Assembly (NCBI GenBank): GCA_009699875.1
Contig: WLNI01000002.1
Coordinates: 62,001-126,000, forward strand
DNA length: 64,000 nt
Reading direction: 5' to 3'
Source of the DNA: Actinomycetota bacterium
Lineage (GTDB): Bacteria; Actinomycetota; Acidimicrobiia; Acidimicrobiales; RAAP-2
Part shown: in pieces, positions 1 through 10,089 of the stretch
How the letters are laid out: every line of letters starts with the position of its first letter
Position numbering within the stretch: position 1 is the stretch's first letter
Notes under the pieces: generated by a model
Told to the model about the DNA's origin: nothing
What the model saw: only the letters and a program-made list of their open reading frames with translations
Databases searched by the model: none
Position numbers and translations under genes: made by a program

Positions 1-889
1 AGGGGCGAGCAAAGCCACTCTTTTCGGCCCAGGTGTAGAGAATCTCCGCAGAGCGATCACATCTCCCTGTTGAAAAGTCGAGACCTCCGTTATCGTTCAT
101 CCATTTGATTTGCGACCTCAGGAGGTGAATGGTTGCAAGTGCGGGAGTGTTATACGTCTGGTCAAGGCGTGAGTTATCAAGCGCAATCTTCAAGTCAAAG
201 AATGCGGGGACCCAACGATCAGAGGCAGCGAGTGATTCAATGCGCTCGATCGCCGCTGGTGAGCACAAGGCCAGCCACAGCCCACCATCCGAGGCGAACG
301 ACTTTTGAGGAGCAAAGTAATAGCAGTCGAACTCATTGGCATCGACATAAAGCCCTCCCGCCGCTGACGTGGCGTCGACGGCAACAAGTCCAGAAGCATC
401 TGGTCGCGTGATCTTCATTGAAACACCTGTTGACGTTTCATTGTGGGTCAGCGCGTAGAGATCAATCTCGCTATTGGCGATCGCTGCAGGATGCGTTCCG
501 GGATCGGTCTTGATAATTTCAGGGTCATCAAGGAACGGTGCTTGCGAGGCAGCCGTGGCGAACTTCGAAGAAAATTCTCCGAAACTGAGGTGTTGACTTT
601 TCTTCTCGATGAGGCCAAATGTCGCGGCATCCCAAAAACAGGTTGTGCCCCCATTCCCGAGGAGCACCTCGTAGCCATCGGGGAGCGAGAACAACTCTGC
701 AAGACCGCTGCGCACGTCTCCTACGACGGACTTCACGGTTTTTTGTCGGTGGCTCGTCCCCAAGAAGTGAGGAGCGTCCGCCGCAAGGGCAGCGACCTGT
801 TCGGATCGAACCTTGGAAGGTCCGGCACCAAAGCGGCCGTCCTTCGGGAGGAGTTCAGCGGGGATACGAATGTCGGGTGTCTCTGCCAT
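1..889 (-). CDS. serC: Phosphoserine aminotransferase SerC, 3' end outside window
   Basis: This frame is missing from the ORF track because it runs off the left edge without a stop. Read on the minus strand from ATG at 889 it begins [21 protein letters not shown], which matches the start of mycobacterial-type SerC. The PLP enzyme makes 3-phosphoserine from 3-phosphohydroxypyruvate and glutamate, the second step of serine synthesis. Visible family features are the GAGPSK start of the fold, [14 protein letters not shown] and the segment [14 protein letters not shown] that should carry the PLP lysine. About 296 codons are inside the window, so roughly the last quarter is missing. It diverges from aspC with about 10 bases between start codons. 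serA lies just beyond aspC, which supports the pathway assignment. Confidence 0.93.
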   Translation of the reverse strand, partial: MAETPDIRIPAELLPKDGRFGAGPSKVRSEQVAALAADAPHFLGTSHRQKTVKSVVGDVRSGLAELFSLPDGYEVLLGNGGTTCFWDAATFGLIEKKSQHLSFGEFSSKFATAASQAPFLDDPEIIKTDPGTHPAAIANSEIDLYALTHNETSTGVSMKITRPDASGLVAVDATSAAGGLYVDANEFDCYYFAPQKSFASDGGLWLALCSPAAIERIESLAASDRWVPAFFDLKIALDNSRLDQTYNTPALATIHLLRSQIKWMNDNGGLDFSTGRCDRSAEILYTWAEKSGFARP

Positions 890-899
890 GTGTGGAATC

Positions 900-2135
900 A
901 TGTCACCTATGGCAACCCCTCATGGCACAGCAGCAGATCGGCGAGTTTCACGCCTCCTTTCAGAGCTCCAGCCCTCGGCCACATTGGCCGTAGATGCTCG
1001 AGCCAAAGCCCTGAAAGCCGCAGGGGAAAACGTCATTGGGTTTGGTGCTGGTGAGCCAGACTTCCCAACCCCACAAGCCATCGTGGACGCCGCAGTGGCG
1101 GCCTGCCTCGATCCGAAAAACCATAAGTACAGTCCCGCCGCCGGCCTCCCTGAACTTCGAGATGCAGTGGCTCAAAAAACTCTTCGAGACTCCGGACTAG
1201 AGGTCAGTGCCGACCAAGTGATCATCACCAACGGTGGAAAGCACGCAGTGGCGAATACCTTCGAAGCGCTCCTTGATCCAGGTGATGAAGTCATCATCCC
1301 AGCTCCCTATTGGACAACGTATCCAGAGTCAGCAGCGCTGGTCGGCGGCGTGCCAGTGATCGTGCCTACAGATGAGTCAACTGGATTCAAAGTTACCGTT
1401 CCTATGTTGGATGCGGTCTGGACTGAGCGTTCAAAACTGTTGGTCTTTGTGTCGCCATCGAACCCCACTGGAGCGGTCTACGACGCAGACGAGATCGACG
1501 CCATTGGGGCATGGGCGGCATCTCGCGGCGTCTGGGTGATGGCCGATGAGATCTACGAGCATTTGACCTACGACAACACTCCTCTCCTTTCTCTTCCTGC
1601 CAGGTGTCCAGAACTCGGCGACCGCTGGGTCATCGTCAATGGTGTCGCGAAGACCTACGCCATGACCGGATGGCGAGTTGGCTGGATGATCGGACCGAAG
1701 GACGTCATCAGCGCTGCAACGAACTTACAAAGCCAGATCACCTCAAATGTCGCCAATGTCTCCCAGCGAGCTGCCCTTGCCGCAGTCTCCGGAGACTTGA
1801 TGGCCGTTGAGATGATGCGAGAGACATTTGACCGTCGGCGACGCACCATGACGTCGATGCTCAATGACATTGATGGCGTGAGCTGCCTAGAGCCAAAGGG
1901 TGCGTTTTACTGCTTCCCAAACGTGACGGGACTTCTCGGCAAGTCGATTGGTGGAGCAAGAGCGACAACGAGTGCCGAACTTGCAGAGATTGCTATTGAC
2001 CAGGTCAAGGTCGCTGTGGTGCCCGGTGAGGCCTTCGGAAGCCCTGGGTACTTTCGACTTTCCTATGCCCTCGGAGATGAGGATCTCGCCGAAGGCGTGG
2101 GCCGACTTGCTCAATTGTTTTCGACTGCGCAATAG
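900..2135 (+). CDS. aspC: Aspartate aminotransferase family (class I PLP aminotransferase)
   Basis: A class I/II aminotransferase of about 411 residues. The region [19 protein letters not shown] followed by [12 protein letters not shown] is typical of the bacterial AspB/AspC subgroup, and [10 protein letters not shown] and [14 protein letters not shown] (PLP lysine segment) are present. It should interconvert aspartate and oxaloacetate with glutamate and 2-oxoglutarate. The ORF track extends upstream to 813, but that extension overlaps serC antisense. I take ATG at 900; ATG at 909 is equally possible and would fit a leaderless start better. It lies between serC and serA, so it is part of the amino-acid block, though nothing shows co-regulation. 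Substrate range (aspartate, or also aromatic amino acids) cannot be read from sequence alone. Confidence 0.9.
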   Translation: MSPMATPHGTAADRRVSRLLSELQPSATLAVDARAKALKAAGENVIGFGAGEPDFPTPQAIVDAAVAACLDPKNHKYSPAAGLPELRDAVAQKTLRDSGLEVSADQVIITNGGKHAVANTFEALLDPGDEVIIPAPYWTTYPESAALVGGVPVIVPTDESTGFKVTVPMLDAVWTERSKLLVFVSPSNPTGAVYDADEIDAIGAWAASRGVWVMADEIYEHLTYDNTPLLSLPARCPELGDRWVIVNGVAKTYAMTGWRVGWMIGPKDVISAATNLQSQITSNVANVSQRAALAAVSGDLMAVEMMRETFDRRRRTMTSMLNDIDGVSCLEPKGAFYCFPNVTGLLGKSIGGARATTSAELAEIAIDQVKVAVVPGEAFGSPGYFRLSYALGDEDLAEGVGRLAQLFSTAQ

Positions 2136-2186
2136 GTCCAAAAAACCCCCTACGATCTAGATACCCCACAACACCCAAGGAGCCCC

Positions 2187-3758
2187 GTGGCACGAGTACT
2201 CGTCACTGAAAAGATTGCCCAACCAGGACTTGACCAGCTGAGCGCCGCTGGACATGAGGTCGACGTGCAACTCGGCCTCTCGCCAGAGGAATTACTCGGA
2301 GCGATCGTGGGAGCACACGCCCTCATCATTCGATCCGCAACCAATGTCACTCCTGAGGTCTTGGCGGCAGGTACAAGTTTGGTGGTTGTTGGTCGAGCGG
2401 GAATTGGACTCGACAATGTTGCGGTTGACGTTGCGACTGAGCGGGGCGTCATGGTGGTCAATGCACCACAATCAAATATTCTCTCTGCCGCTGAACAGGC
2501 GATGGCCCTCTTGCTGGCACAAGCTCGCAATATCCCACAAGCCCATGCTGCGCTGGTGCAGGGAAAGTGGGAGCGAGCGAAGTGGGAAGGCGTCGAACTC
2601 TATGGCAAGACCCTTGGTGTGATTGGACTGGGTCGAGTTGGTGCCCTTGTCGCACAACGTGCCCTTGCCTTTGGCATGCGACTCGTCGCCTACGACCCGT
2701 TTGTCTCGGCAGACCGGGCTCGTCACATGGGAGTTGAACTGATGTCGTTGGAAGAAGTCTTTGGAATGTCCGACTTCATCTCGATTCACCTTCCAAAGAA
2801 CAAAGAGACCATTGGACTCATTGATGCCGCAATGCTGGCGAAGTCCAAACCTGGCATTCGAATCATCAATACCGCTCGTGGTGGGATCATCGTCGAGTCT
2901 GACTTGGCCGAAGCCGTGCGATCCGGAACGGTGCAAGGTGCGGGGCTTGACGTCTTTGAGGCGGAACCGACGACTGAGTCGCCACTCTTCGAACTCGAGA
3001 GCGTGGTGGTCACACCTCACCTCGGAGCCTCGACAGCAGAAGCTCAAGATAAGGCCGGAATGACCATTGCCGAGCAGGTCGAGTTAGCACTTGCAGGAGA
3101 TTTCGTCCCGTTTGCTGTGAATATCTCGGCCGGCGAGGTTTCTGAAGTCGTCCGACCCTTCATGGGTTTGGCCGAACAACTTGGGCGCTTCTTTGGTGGG
3201 CTCCATGAAAGCAGCCCCTCAAAGATTGAAATCAGTTATCAGGGCCAGCTCGCAGGAGCGGGAACTGGCATTTTGACGCTCTCGGTCTTGAAAGGATTCT
3301 TCGGCTCAACAAGTTCAGAGCCGGTCTCCTACGTCAATGCACCCGCACTTGCTGAAAGTCGAGGAATTGAAATCCAAGAGAACTCGAATATCACGAGTCA
3401 TGATTTCGTGAATTTGATCTCAATCCGTTCAAATGATCACAGCGTGGCCGGGACAATGACTGGCATCGGACACAAAGTAGAGAATCGGGTTGTCAGTGTC
3501 GACGATCACAACGTAGAGGTTCCTCCCGCTGATCACATGTTGGTCGTGAGAAACGATGACCGTCCGGGGATGATTGGCTCTGTGGGACGGTTCCTCGGAT
3601 CTGCGGGAATCTCAATCTCTTCGATGGCAGTCGGTCCAAACACCGACAAGGTCACCGCACTGATGGTGCTTTCAACTGATCAACCTGTTCCAGACAGTGT
3701 GATCAGTGAGATGGCAGCGAGTGACGGCATCCTGGACTTGCACCGCATCAGCCTCTAA
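2187..3758 (+). CDS. serA: D-3-phosphoglycerate dehydrogenase SerA
   Basis: A 523-residue, long-form (type 1) SerA that oxidises 3-phosphoglycerate to 3-phosphohydroxypyruvate, the committed step of serine synthesis. The order is: substrate-binding half, Rossmann NAD-binding part with LGVIGLGRVGALVA, catalytic region with NTARGG and TPHLGASTAEAQ, an allosteric substrate-binding intervening domain, and a C-terminal ACT domain starting near NDDRPGMIGSVG. The length and the extra domain match the mycobacterial enzyme. The GTG start is supported by AAGGAG five bases upstream. It follows aspC by 51 bases, and serC is just beyond. The ACT domain suggests feedback inhibition by serine, by family analogy. 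Confidence 0.96.
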   Translation: MARVLVTEKIAQPGLDQLSAAGHEVDVQLGLSPEELLGAIVGAHALIIRSATNVTPEVLAAGTSLVVVGRAGIGLDNVAVDVATERGVMVVNAPQSNILSAAEQAMALLLAQARNIPQAHAALVQGKWERAKWEGVELYGKTLGVIGLGRVGALVAQRALAFGMRLVAYDPFVSADRARHMGVELMSLEEVFGMSDFISIHLPKNKETIGLIDAAMLAKSKPGIRIINTARGGIIVESDLAEAVRSGTVQGAGLDVFEAEPTTESPLFELESVVVTPHLGASTAEAQDKAGMTIAEQVELALAGDFVPFAVNISAGEVSEVVRPFMGLAEQLGRFFGGLHESSPSKIEISYQGQLAGAGTGILTLSVLKGFFGSTSSEPVSYVNAPALAESRGIEIQENSNITSHDFVNLISIRSNDHSVAGTMTGIGHKVENRVVSVDDHNVEVPPADHMLVVRNDDRPGMIGSVGRFLGSAGISISSMAVGPNTDKVTALMVLSTDQPVPDSVISEMAASDGILDLHRISL

Positions 3759-3776
3759 GGCGACGTCGCCGTTCAG

Positions 3777-3947
3777 TTAGGCGATGTTCTTCTCAGGAAC
3801 GTCTGGCCACGTATCAAGGCTCCCCGTAAGTGGAACCCCCGCGTCAAGGCTGGACTCTGGGGCTCGAGAGGAGCGGAGTTTGAGCACCAGGAAGGCAATG
3901 CCAGCAACCAAAAGGCCCAGAAGAATAAGTCGAATTGTTCGTGCCAT
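3777..3947 (-). CDS. Small single-span membrane protein, function unknown
   Basis: The ORF track gives a 103-residue frame, but the upstream part overlaps the leuA leader region antisense and has poor composition. From ATG at 3947 it is 56 residues: MARTIR, a hydrophobic span of about 20 residues (LILLGLLVAGIAFLVLKL), then a short acidic, proline-containing tail. It probably sits in the cytoplasmic membrane with a short exposed tail. It is convergent with serA; a 12-base palindrome, GGCGACGTCGCC, lies between the two stops. I do not recognise the family and assign no function. The start choice is mine, based on the sharp change from random-looking to membrane-protein composition. Confidence 0.55.
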   Translation of the reverse strand: MARTIRLILLGLLVAGIAFLVLKLRSSRAPESSLDAGVPLTGSLDTWPDVPEKNIA

Positions 3948-3994
3948 AGGTGCCCATGTTAGCCACAACGGCAGAATGGGCCAAGTCGAGGCAC

Positions 3995-4000
3995 TACAAT
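3995..4000 (+). promoter_or_regulatory. -10 box of the leuA leader transcript
   Basis: TACAAT lies 8 bases before the ATG of the leader peptide, so the transcript probably starts at or next to that ATG. No good -35 hexamer is visible 16-18 bases upstream. Confidence 0.5.
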
Positions 4001-4008
4001 GGAGACTA

Positions 4009-4044
4009 ATGAATACCACGACCAAGACCCTGCTGCTTCTCTGA
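4009..4044 (+). CDS. leuL: leuA leader peptide (leucine attenuator)
   Basis: This reading frame of 11 codons plus stop encodes MNTTTKTLLLL, so its last four codons are leucine (CTG CTG CTT CTC). It lies about 125 bases upstream of leuA and is followed directly by a hairpin and then a U-tract terminator. This is the layout of ribosome-mediated attenuation: when charged leucyl-tRNA is scarce the ribosome stalls on the leucine run and readthrough into leuA follows. Such leaders are known before leuA in other actinobacteria. The peptide has no function beyond being translated, as far as can be inferred. The frame is too short for the ORF track, although the tail of a longer track entry ends at the same stop. 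Confidence 0.85.
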   Translation: MNTTTKTLLLL

Positions 4045-4045
4045 G

Positions 4046-4067
4046 GCGAGCGCCACACTGCGCTCGC
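4046..4067 (+). promoter_or_regulatory. Leader hairpin 1 of the leuA attenuator
   Basis: GCGAGCG pairs perfectly with CGCTCGC across an 8-base loop. The stem begins one base after the leader stop codon, so a ribosome on the leucine codons would block it. The alternative antiterminator partner is not clear by eye. Confidence 0.7.
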
Positions 4068-4074
4068 TAGTTCT

Positions 4075-4107
4075 CCTCCTGTGCCCATTGTGGCCAGGGG
4101 GTTTTTT
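4075..4107 (+). terminator. Rho-independent terminator of the leuA attenuator
   Basis: CCTCCTG-T-GCC pairs with GGC-CAGGGGG around loop CATTGT, with one bulged T and one G-U pair, and is followed directly by six T residues. It lies between the leader peptide and leuA, with no gene end nearby that it could otherwise serve. Confidence 0.85.
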
Positions 4108-4124
4108 ATTGGGCCGACAATGGG
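4084..4124 (+). repeat. Inverted repeat overlapping the leuA terminator
   Basis: CCCATTGTGGCC (4084-4095) can pair with GGCC-G-ACAATGGG (4112-4124), with a single bulged G. This pairing is incompatible with the terminator stem, because it uses the terminator loop and right arm. It can form only after polymerase has passed the U-tract, so it may act in the readthrough RNA. Confidence 0.55.
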
Positions 4125-4144
4125 TGCTTGGTGAGGAAGAATAG

Positions 4145-6288
<2,144 letters not shown>

Positions 6289-6299
6289 GTGAGAGAGCG

Positions 6300-6893
6300 C
6301 TAGCGAGTCGAGGGAAGAAAGCGCAACCGAGAGGTTTCATAGGCTGCAAGATCGCTCTCATATCGCATCGAGAGACCAATATCATCCCAACCATTCAAGA
6401 ATCTGTCTCTCGTGAACTCATCGAGAGGGAATGTGGTTGAAAACCCAAGCGCAGGAACTTCGAGCGTTCCCTTTGCCACATCAATAGTGAATTCAAGTGA
6501 CGGGTCTGCAGCGACCGCATCGAGAAGTGTTCTCCCGGCCTCTTCTGTGACTTGAACCGGAAGCAAGCCTTGCTTCGTACAGTTGTTTCGAAAGATATCG
6601 GCGAAACGAGGGGAGATCACAGCTTCGAAGCCATAGTCAGTTAGGGCCCAGACAGCATGTTCCCGAGATGAACCAGTTCCAAAGTTTGGACCAGCGATTA
6701 ATACGTTGGCTCCCTGGAACTCTTCATTGTTGAGGATAAATGATCGGTCATCTTTCCACTCAGAGAAGAGGCCAGCTCCAAACCCGGTGCGCTCTACGCG
6801 CTTGAGCCAATCTGAGGGAATGATCTGATCGGTATCGACGTCGGAGCGATCCAGCGGGACGCCACGTCCAGTGATGACGATGACAGGTTTCAT
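6300..6893 (-). CDS. leuD: 3-isopropylmalate dehydratase small subunit LeuD
   Basis: This 197-residue protein is the small swivel subunit of isopropylmalate isomerase. It works with LeuC to convert 2-isopropylmalate to 3-isopropylmalate. Family landmarks are [18 protein letters not shown] near the N-terminus and [17 protein letters not shown], the phosphate/carboxylate-binding loop. Length and C-terminal domain are normal for bacterial LeuD. It is the last gene of greA-leuC-leuD, overlapping leuC by 4 bases. In this organism the same enzyme should also act on citramalate, because cimA is encoded nearby. Confidence 0.96.
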   Translation of the reverse strand: MKPVIVITGRGVPLDRSDVDTDQIIPSDWLKRVERTGFGAGLFSEWKDDRSFILNNEEFQGANVLIAGPNFGTGSSREHAVWALTDYGFEAVISPRFADIFRNNCTKQGLLPVQVTEEAGRTLLDAVAADPSLEFTIDVAKGTLEVPALGFSTTFPLDEFTRDRFLNGWDDIGLSMRYESDLAAYETSRLRFLPSTR

Positions 6894-8299
6894 GAGTCAA
6901 GATCCTCCGGGGTAGCAAAATGACCGGCAACAGCGGTTGCCGCAGCAATTGAAGGAGAAACAAGGTGCGTGCGGCCTCCTCGGCCCTGTCGTCCTTCGAA
7001 GTTTCGGTTGGAGGTGGATGCGGATCGTTCTCCCGGTGCAAGTTTGTCTGGGTTCATCGCTAAACACATTGAACAACCAGGCTCTCGCCACTCAAAGCCA
7101 GCTGCAAGAAAGATCTTGTCGAGACCCTCTGCCTCTGCTTGATTTTTGACACGATGAGAACCAGGTACGACAAGAGCCCGCATTCCTTTTGCCACAGTTC
7201 TCCCGTCAAGGATTGACGCAGCAAGTCGTAAGTCTTCGATACGAGAGTTTGTGCACGAACCAAGAAAAACGGTATCAATGGGAATCTCTTTGACCGGCGT
7301 GCCAGCAGTTAGTCCCATGTAGGTCAGTGCTCGAGCAGCGGCGTCACGTTCATTTTCGGTCTCGTAACTTGCTGGATCTGGGATGACGCTGTCAATTGGA
7401 ACTACCTGAGCGGGATTCGTTCCCCACGTGACGTGGGGGACCAAGGTGGTGGCGTCGATTGAGACTTCAACATCGAATGTTGCACCCTCATCGCTCGGAA
7501 GCGACTTCCAATAGGTCACAGCTTCTTCCCATTCTTGGCCCTTCGGAGCGTGGTCGCGACCCTTGATGTAGGCAAAGGTTGTCTCATCGGGTGCGATGAT
7601 TCCCGCTCGAGCACCGGCTTCGATGCTCATATTGCAGACGGTCATCCGGCCTTCCATTGAGAGCTCTCGAATCGCACTGCCCCGATATTCGATGACGTGA
7701 CCGATGCCGCCACCAGTCCCAATCTTGCCGATGATGGCCAGGACAATGTCTTTGGCAGTCACGCCGTCGGGAGGATCACCTTCGACGTTGACAGCCATAG
7801 TCTTGGCTCGAGTCTGGGGGAGTGCTTGGGTAGCAAGAACATGTTCGACTTCGCTCGTTCCAATGCCAAATGCCAACGCACCAAAGGCGCCATGGGTTGA
7901 GGTGTGGCTGTCTCCACAGACAATGGTCATGCCCGGCTGGGTGAGTCCGAGCTCGGGTCCAATGACGTGGACAATTCCCTGGTTGGCGTCTCCCATCGGG
8001 TAACAGGTGATGTCAAACTCCGCGCAGTTCGCCGTTAAGACGTCAAGTTGTTTCGCCGAAATGGGATCAGCGATGGGTTTGTCGATGTCGGTGGTTGGAA
8101 CATTGTGGTCAGCCGTCGCAACGGTGAGCTCTGGATGACGGACACGACGCCCCTCGAGGCGCAGGCCGTCGAAAGCTTGAGGTGACGTCACTTCATGCAC
8201 CAAATGAAGATCGATAAAGAGAAGATCTGGTTCATCGACACCCTTGTGGACGACGTGGGCATCCCAAAGTTTTTCTGACAGCGTTCGAGGACTGGTCAT
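6890..8299 (-). CDS. leuC: 3-isopropylmalate dehydratase large subunit LeuC
   Basis: A 469-residue aconitase-family large subunit carrying the [4Fe-4S] cluster. Cluster ligand motifs are visible at [11 protein letters not shown] and [32 protein letters not shown] is the usual substrate-binding segment. With LeuD it isomerises isopropylmalate and probably handles citramalate-derived intermediates. The ATG at 8299 overlaps the greA stop by 4 bases and its stop overlaps leuD by 4 bases, so greA-leuC-leuD is one tightly coupled unit. I saw no attenuator upstream of greA. Confidence 0.97.
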   Translation of the reverse strand: MTSPRTLSEKLWDAHVVHKGVDEPDLLFIDLHLVHEVTSPQAFDGLRLEGRRVRHPELTVATADHNVPTTDIDKPIADPISAKQLDVLTANCAEFDITCYPMGDANQGIVHVIGPELGLTQPGMTIVCGDSHTSTHGAFGALAFGIGTSEVEHVLATQALPQTRAKTMAVNVEGDPPDGVTAKDIVLAIIGKIGTGGGIGHVIEYRGSAIRELSMEGRMTVCNMSIEAGARAGIIAPDETTFAYIKGRDHAPKGQEWEEAVTYWKSLPSDEGATFDVEVSIDATTLVPHVTWGTNPAQVVPIDSVIPDPASYETENERDAAARALTYMGLTAGTPVKEIPIDTVFLGSCTNSRIEDLRLAASILDGRTVAKGMRALVVPGSHRVKNQAEAEGLDKIFLAAGFEWREPGCSMCLAMNPDKLAPGERSASTSNRNFEGRQGRGGRTHLVSPSIAAATAVAGHFATPEDLDS

Positions 8300-8775
8300 G
8301 CGCTCACCTTCACAATCTGAACTTTCAACATCCCGCCCGGAGATTTGTACTCAACAGTGTCACCTTCAGACTTGCCCATGAGCGCAGCTCCAAGTGGTGC
8401 GGTCGGTGATGCCACTGGCAGGCCTCCTTGGCGCTCTTCGATGGAGCCCACGAAGAAGTCTTGGGTATCTTCATCGTCGTCTCCTTCGTAGCGAAGTGTG
8501 ACGGTCGAGCCTTCTTGGACTTCGCCGGAGTCAGAGGCCCCTTCAACAATGACAGCAGTTTTGAGGAGAGCCTGGAGCTGACGGATACGCGATTCCATCT
8601 TTCCCTGGGCGTCTTTGGCCGCGTGATAGTCACCGTTCTCAGAGAGGTCGCCCAACGCTCGGGCAGTCTCGATGTGGCCTGCGATATCAATCCGGCCCCG
8701 TGTGGTGAGGTCTTCAAGTTCAGCACTCAGCCGATCATGGGTCTCTTGGGTCAGTTTTGTGGGTGATTCACTCAC
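8296..8775 (-). CDS. greA: Transcription elongation factor GreA
   Basis: A 159-residue GreA. The N-terminal coiled coil that enters the polymerase secondary channel is seen as [21 protein letters not shown] through [28 protein letters not shown]. It holds the acidic tip LSENGDYH, and the C-terminal FKBP-like domain includes [10 protein letters not shown]-type sequence. GreA stimulates transcript cleavage in backtracked RNA polymerase. The GTG start follows GAAGGA by a short spacer. It is unusual to find greA as the first gene of a leuCD unit, with only a 4-base overlap to leuC; the link may be simple compaction. Confidence 0.94.
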   Translation of the reverse strand: MSESPTKLTQETHDRLSAELEDLTTRGRIDIAGHIETARALGDLSENGDYHAAKDAQGKMESRIRQLQALLKTAVIVEGASDSGEVQEGSTVTLRYEGDDDEDTQDFFVGSIEERQGGLPVASPTAPLGAALMGKSEGDTVEYKSPGGMLKVQIVKVSA

Positions 8776-8858
8776 GAGAAATCCTTCGAAAACGCTTCTT
8801 AGTAGGGTTCTCAGGCTACCGTGCCCAGCGGTACCCCTGCGACAGAACAGCGCTGGCC

Positions 8859-8887
8859 TTGACCCTGCCCGAAGAGTGCGAGAGACT
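8859..8887 (+). promoter_or_regulatory. Promoter of the leuB-ilvE-cimA leader transcript
   Basis: TTGACC (8859-8864) and GAGACT (8882-8887) are separated by 17 bases. GAGACT lies 8 bases before the leader GTG, the same spacing as in the leuA leader, so the transcript is probably leaderless. Confidence 0.45.
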
Positions 8888-8895
8888 GTAGCCCT

Positions 8896-8931
8896 GTGAA
8901 GACGACACCCCAGGTAACGATTATTCGATAG
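8896..8931 (+). CDS. Leader peptide of leuB-ilvE-cimA (Val/Ile-type attenuator)
   Basis: This frame of 11 codons plus stop begins at GTG and encodes MKTTPQVTIIR. It holds one valine and two consecutive isoleucine codons just before the stop. The downstream operon makes leucine (leuB), all branched-chain amino acids (ilvE) and isoleucine (cimA), so an isoleucine/valine sensor fits. The frame is exactly as long as the leuA leader, starts with a similar M-x-T-T, and is likewise followed at once by a hairpin and then by a terminator. The isoleucine run is short, so the call rests mainly on the shared architecture and the operon content. Confidence 0.72.
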   Translation: MKTTPQVTIIR

Positions 8932-8955
8932 GCGTGTGAGGGATCCTCACGCGCC
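8931..8955 (+). promoter_or_regulatory. Leader hairpin 1 of the leuB attenuator
   Basis: GGCGTGTGAGG pairs over 11 positions with CCTCACGCGCC, with one G-U pair and a GAT loop. The first stem base is the last base of the leader stop codon, so translation to the stop would disrupt the stem. Confidence 0.75.
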
Positions 8956-8963
8956 GTTCACGA

Positions 8964-8987
8964 CCGTCCACCTTGTGGGCGGTTTTT
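8964..8987 (+). terminator. Rho-independent terminator of the leuB attenuator
   Basis: CCGTCCAC pairs with GTGGGCGG over eight positions (one G-U pair) across a CTT loop and is followed by five T residues. It stands between the leader peptide and leuB; greA is divergent, so no upstream plus-strand gene needs it. Confidence 0.85.
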
Positions 8988-9057
8988 CATTTCTCACCGG
9001 GCCTTCTGAGCAAAAATGCCAGATCAGCCCACAACGACGAGGACCGAAGGAGCAGAA

Positions 9058-10086
9058 GTGGCGAGCACGAAGAACTACAGAGTTGCAGTCATTGGGGGCG
9101 ATGGAATTGGCCCTGAAGTGACATCCGAGGCACTCAAAGTCGTCGCCGCGTCTGGAGTCAACCTTGAAACGACTGAATTTGACCTTGGGGCATCTCGCTA
9201 CCAGAGGACTGGCGAAGTCTTGAGCGAAGAGACTTTGGAAGAACTCCGTGGATTCGACGCCATCGTCCTTGGTGCGGTCGGACCAGCCATTGGCGACACG
9301 TCAGTTCCTCCAGGCACGCTTGAGCGTGGGTTGTTGTTGAAGATGCGGTTTGACTTAGATCTCTACGTGAACCTCCGTCCCTTTACGGGGGTTCCTGGTT
9401 CCTTGGCCGAAGGTTGTGACTTTGTCGTTATCCGTGAAAATACTGAAGGCATGTACGCGGGCGAAGGAGGATTCCTTCGCAAGGGGACTCCTGCCGAAAT
9501 CGCCACGCAAGGCTCTGTGAATACTCGTTTTGGTGTTGAGCGCTGCGTTCGCTTCGCGTTTGAACTCGCAAACTCTCGAGCAGCAAAACATCTAACGCTT
9601 GTTCACAAGACCAACGTGTTGACGTTCGCTGGAGATCTCTGGCAACGAACAGTGAACGCTGTTGGACTCGAGTACCCAGAGGTCACGACGGATTACAACC
9701 ATATTGATGCAGCATGTATCTACATGGTTGAAAACCCTGGACGCTATGACGTCATCGTGACGGACAATCTCTTTGGCGATATCTTGACGGACTTAGCCGG
9801 AGCAGTTGCGGGTGGAATTGGGTTTGCTGCATCTGCGAATCTCAATCCAGACCGGACTGGACCTTCGCTTTTTGAGCCCGTTCACGGAGCTGCCCACGAT
9901 ATTGCGGGACAACAGAAAGCCAACCCCTTGGCGGCGATTGTCTCCTCAGCTTTGATGCTGCAACATCTAGGAGAAGATGATGCTGCGCAGCGAATTATCG
10001 CTGCGGTTCGCGACTATGCCGATAATGACCCGAAGAAAGACGCATCGACCAGTGAAATTGGCGATGCCATTGCAGGAAAGGTTTGA
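9058..10086 (+). CDS. leuB: 3-isopropylmalate dehydrogenase LeuB
   Basis: A 342-residue LeuB from GTG at 9058. The ORF track start at 9016 adds 14 residues that lie upstream of a good AAGGAG (9047-9052), so I prefer the internal GTG. The protein oxidatively decarboxylates 3-isopropylmalate with NAD. Family features are AVIGGDGIGPEVTSEALKV, VIRENTEGMYAGEGG, the catalytic-lysine region VHKTNVLTF, the metal-binding segment VTDNLFGDILTDLAG and EPVHGAAHDIAGQ. It is first in leuB-ilvE-cimA, under the leader and terminator upstream. In the citramalate route the same enzyme oxidises 3-methylmalate to 2-oxobutyrate. Confidence 0.96.
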   Translation: MASTKNYRVAVIGGDGIGPEVTSEALKVVAASGVNLETTEFDLGASRYQRTGEVLSEETLEELRGFDAIVLGAVGPAIGDTSVPPGTLERGLLLKMRFDLDLYVNLRPFTGVPGSLAEGCDFVVIRENTEGMYAGEGGFLRKGTPAEIATQGSVNTRFGVERCVRFAFELANSRAAKHLTLVHKTNVLTFAGDLWQRTVNAVGLEYPEVTTDYNHIDAACIYMVENPGRYDVIVTDNLFGDILTDLAGAVAGGIGFAASANLNPDRTGPSLFEPVHGAAHDIAGQQKANPLAAIVSSALMLQHLGEDDAAQRIIAAVRDYADNDPKKDASTSEIGDAIAGKV

Positions 10087-10089
10087 ACC

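Noticed and set aside
443-1054. 203-residue plus-strand ORF in the track
   Set aside because: It is the antisense shadow of serC and has arginine/serine-rich composition typical of out-of-frame reading.
2472-3047. 191-residue minus-strand ORF opposite serA
   Set aside because: Shadow of serA with no domain pattern; serA has complete motifs in the other frame.
3759-3770. Palindrome GGCGACGTCGCC as a terminator or operator
   Set aside because: It lies between convergent stops, has no U-tract, and can form only a four-base stem with a four-base loop, so no function is claimed.
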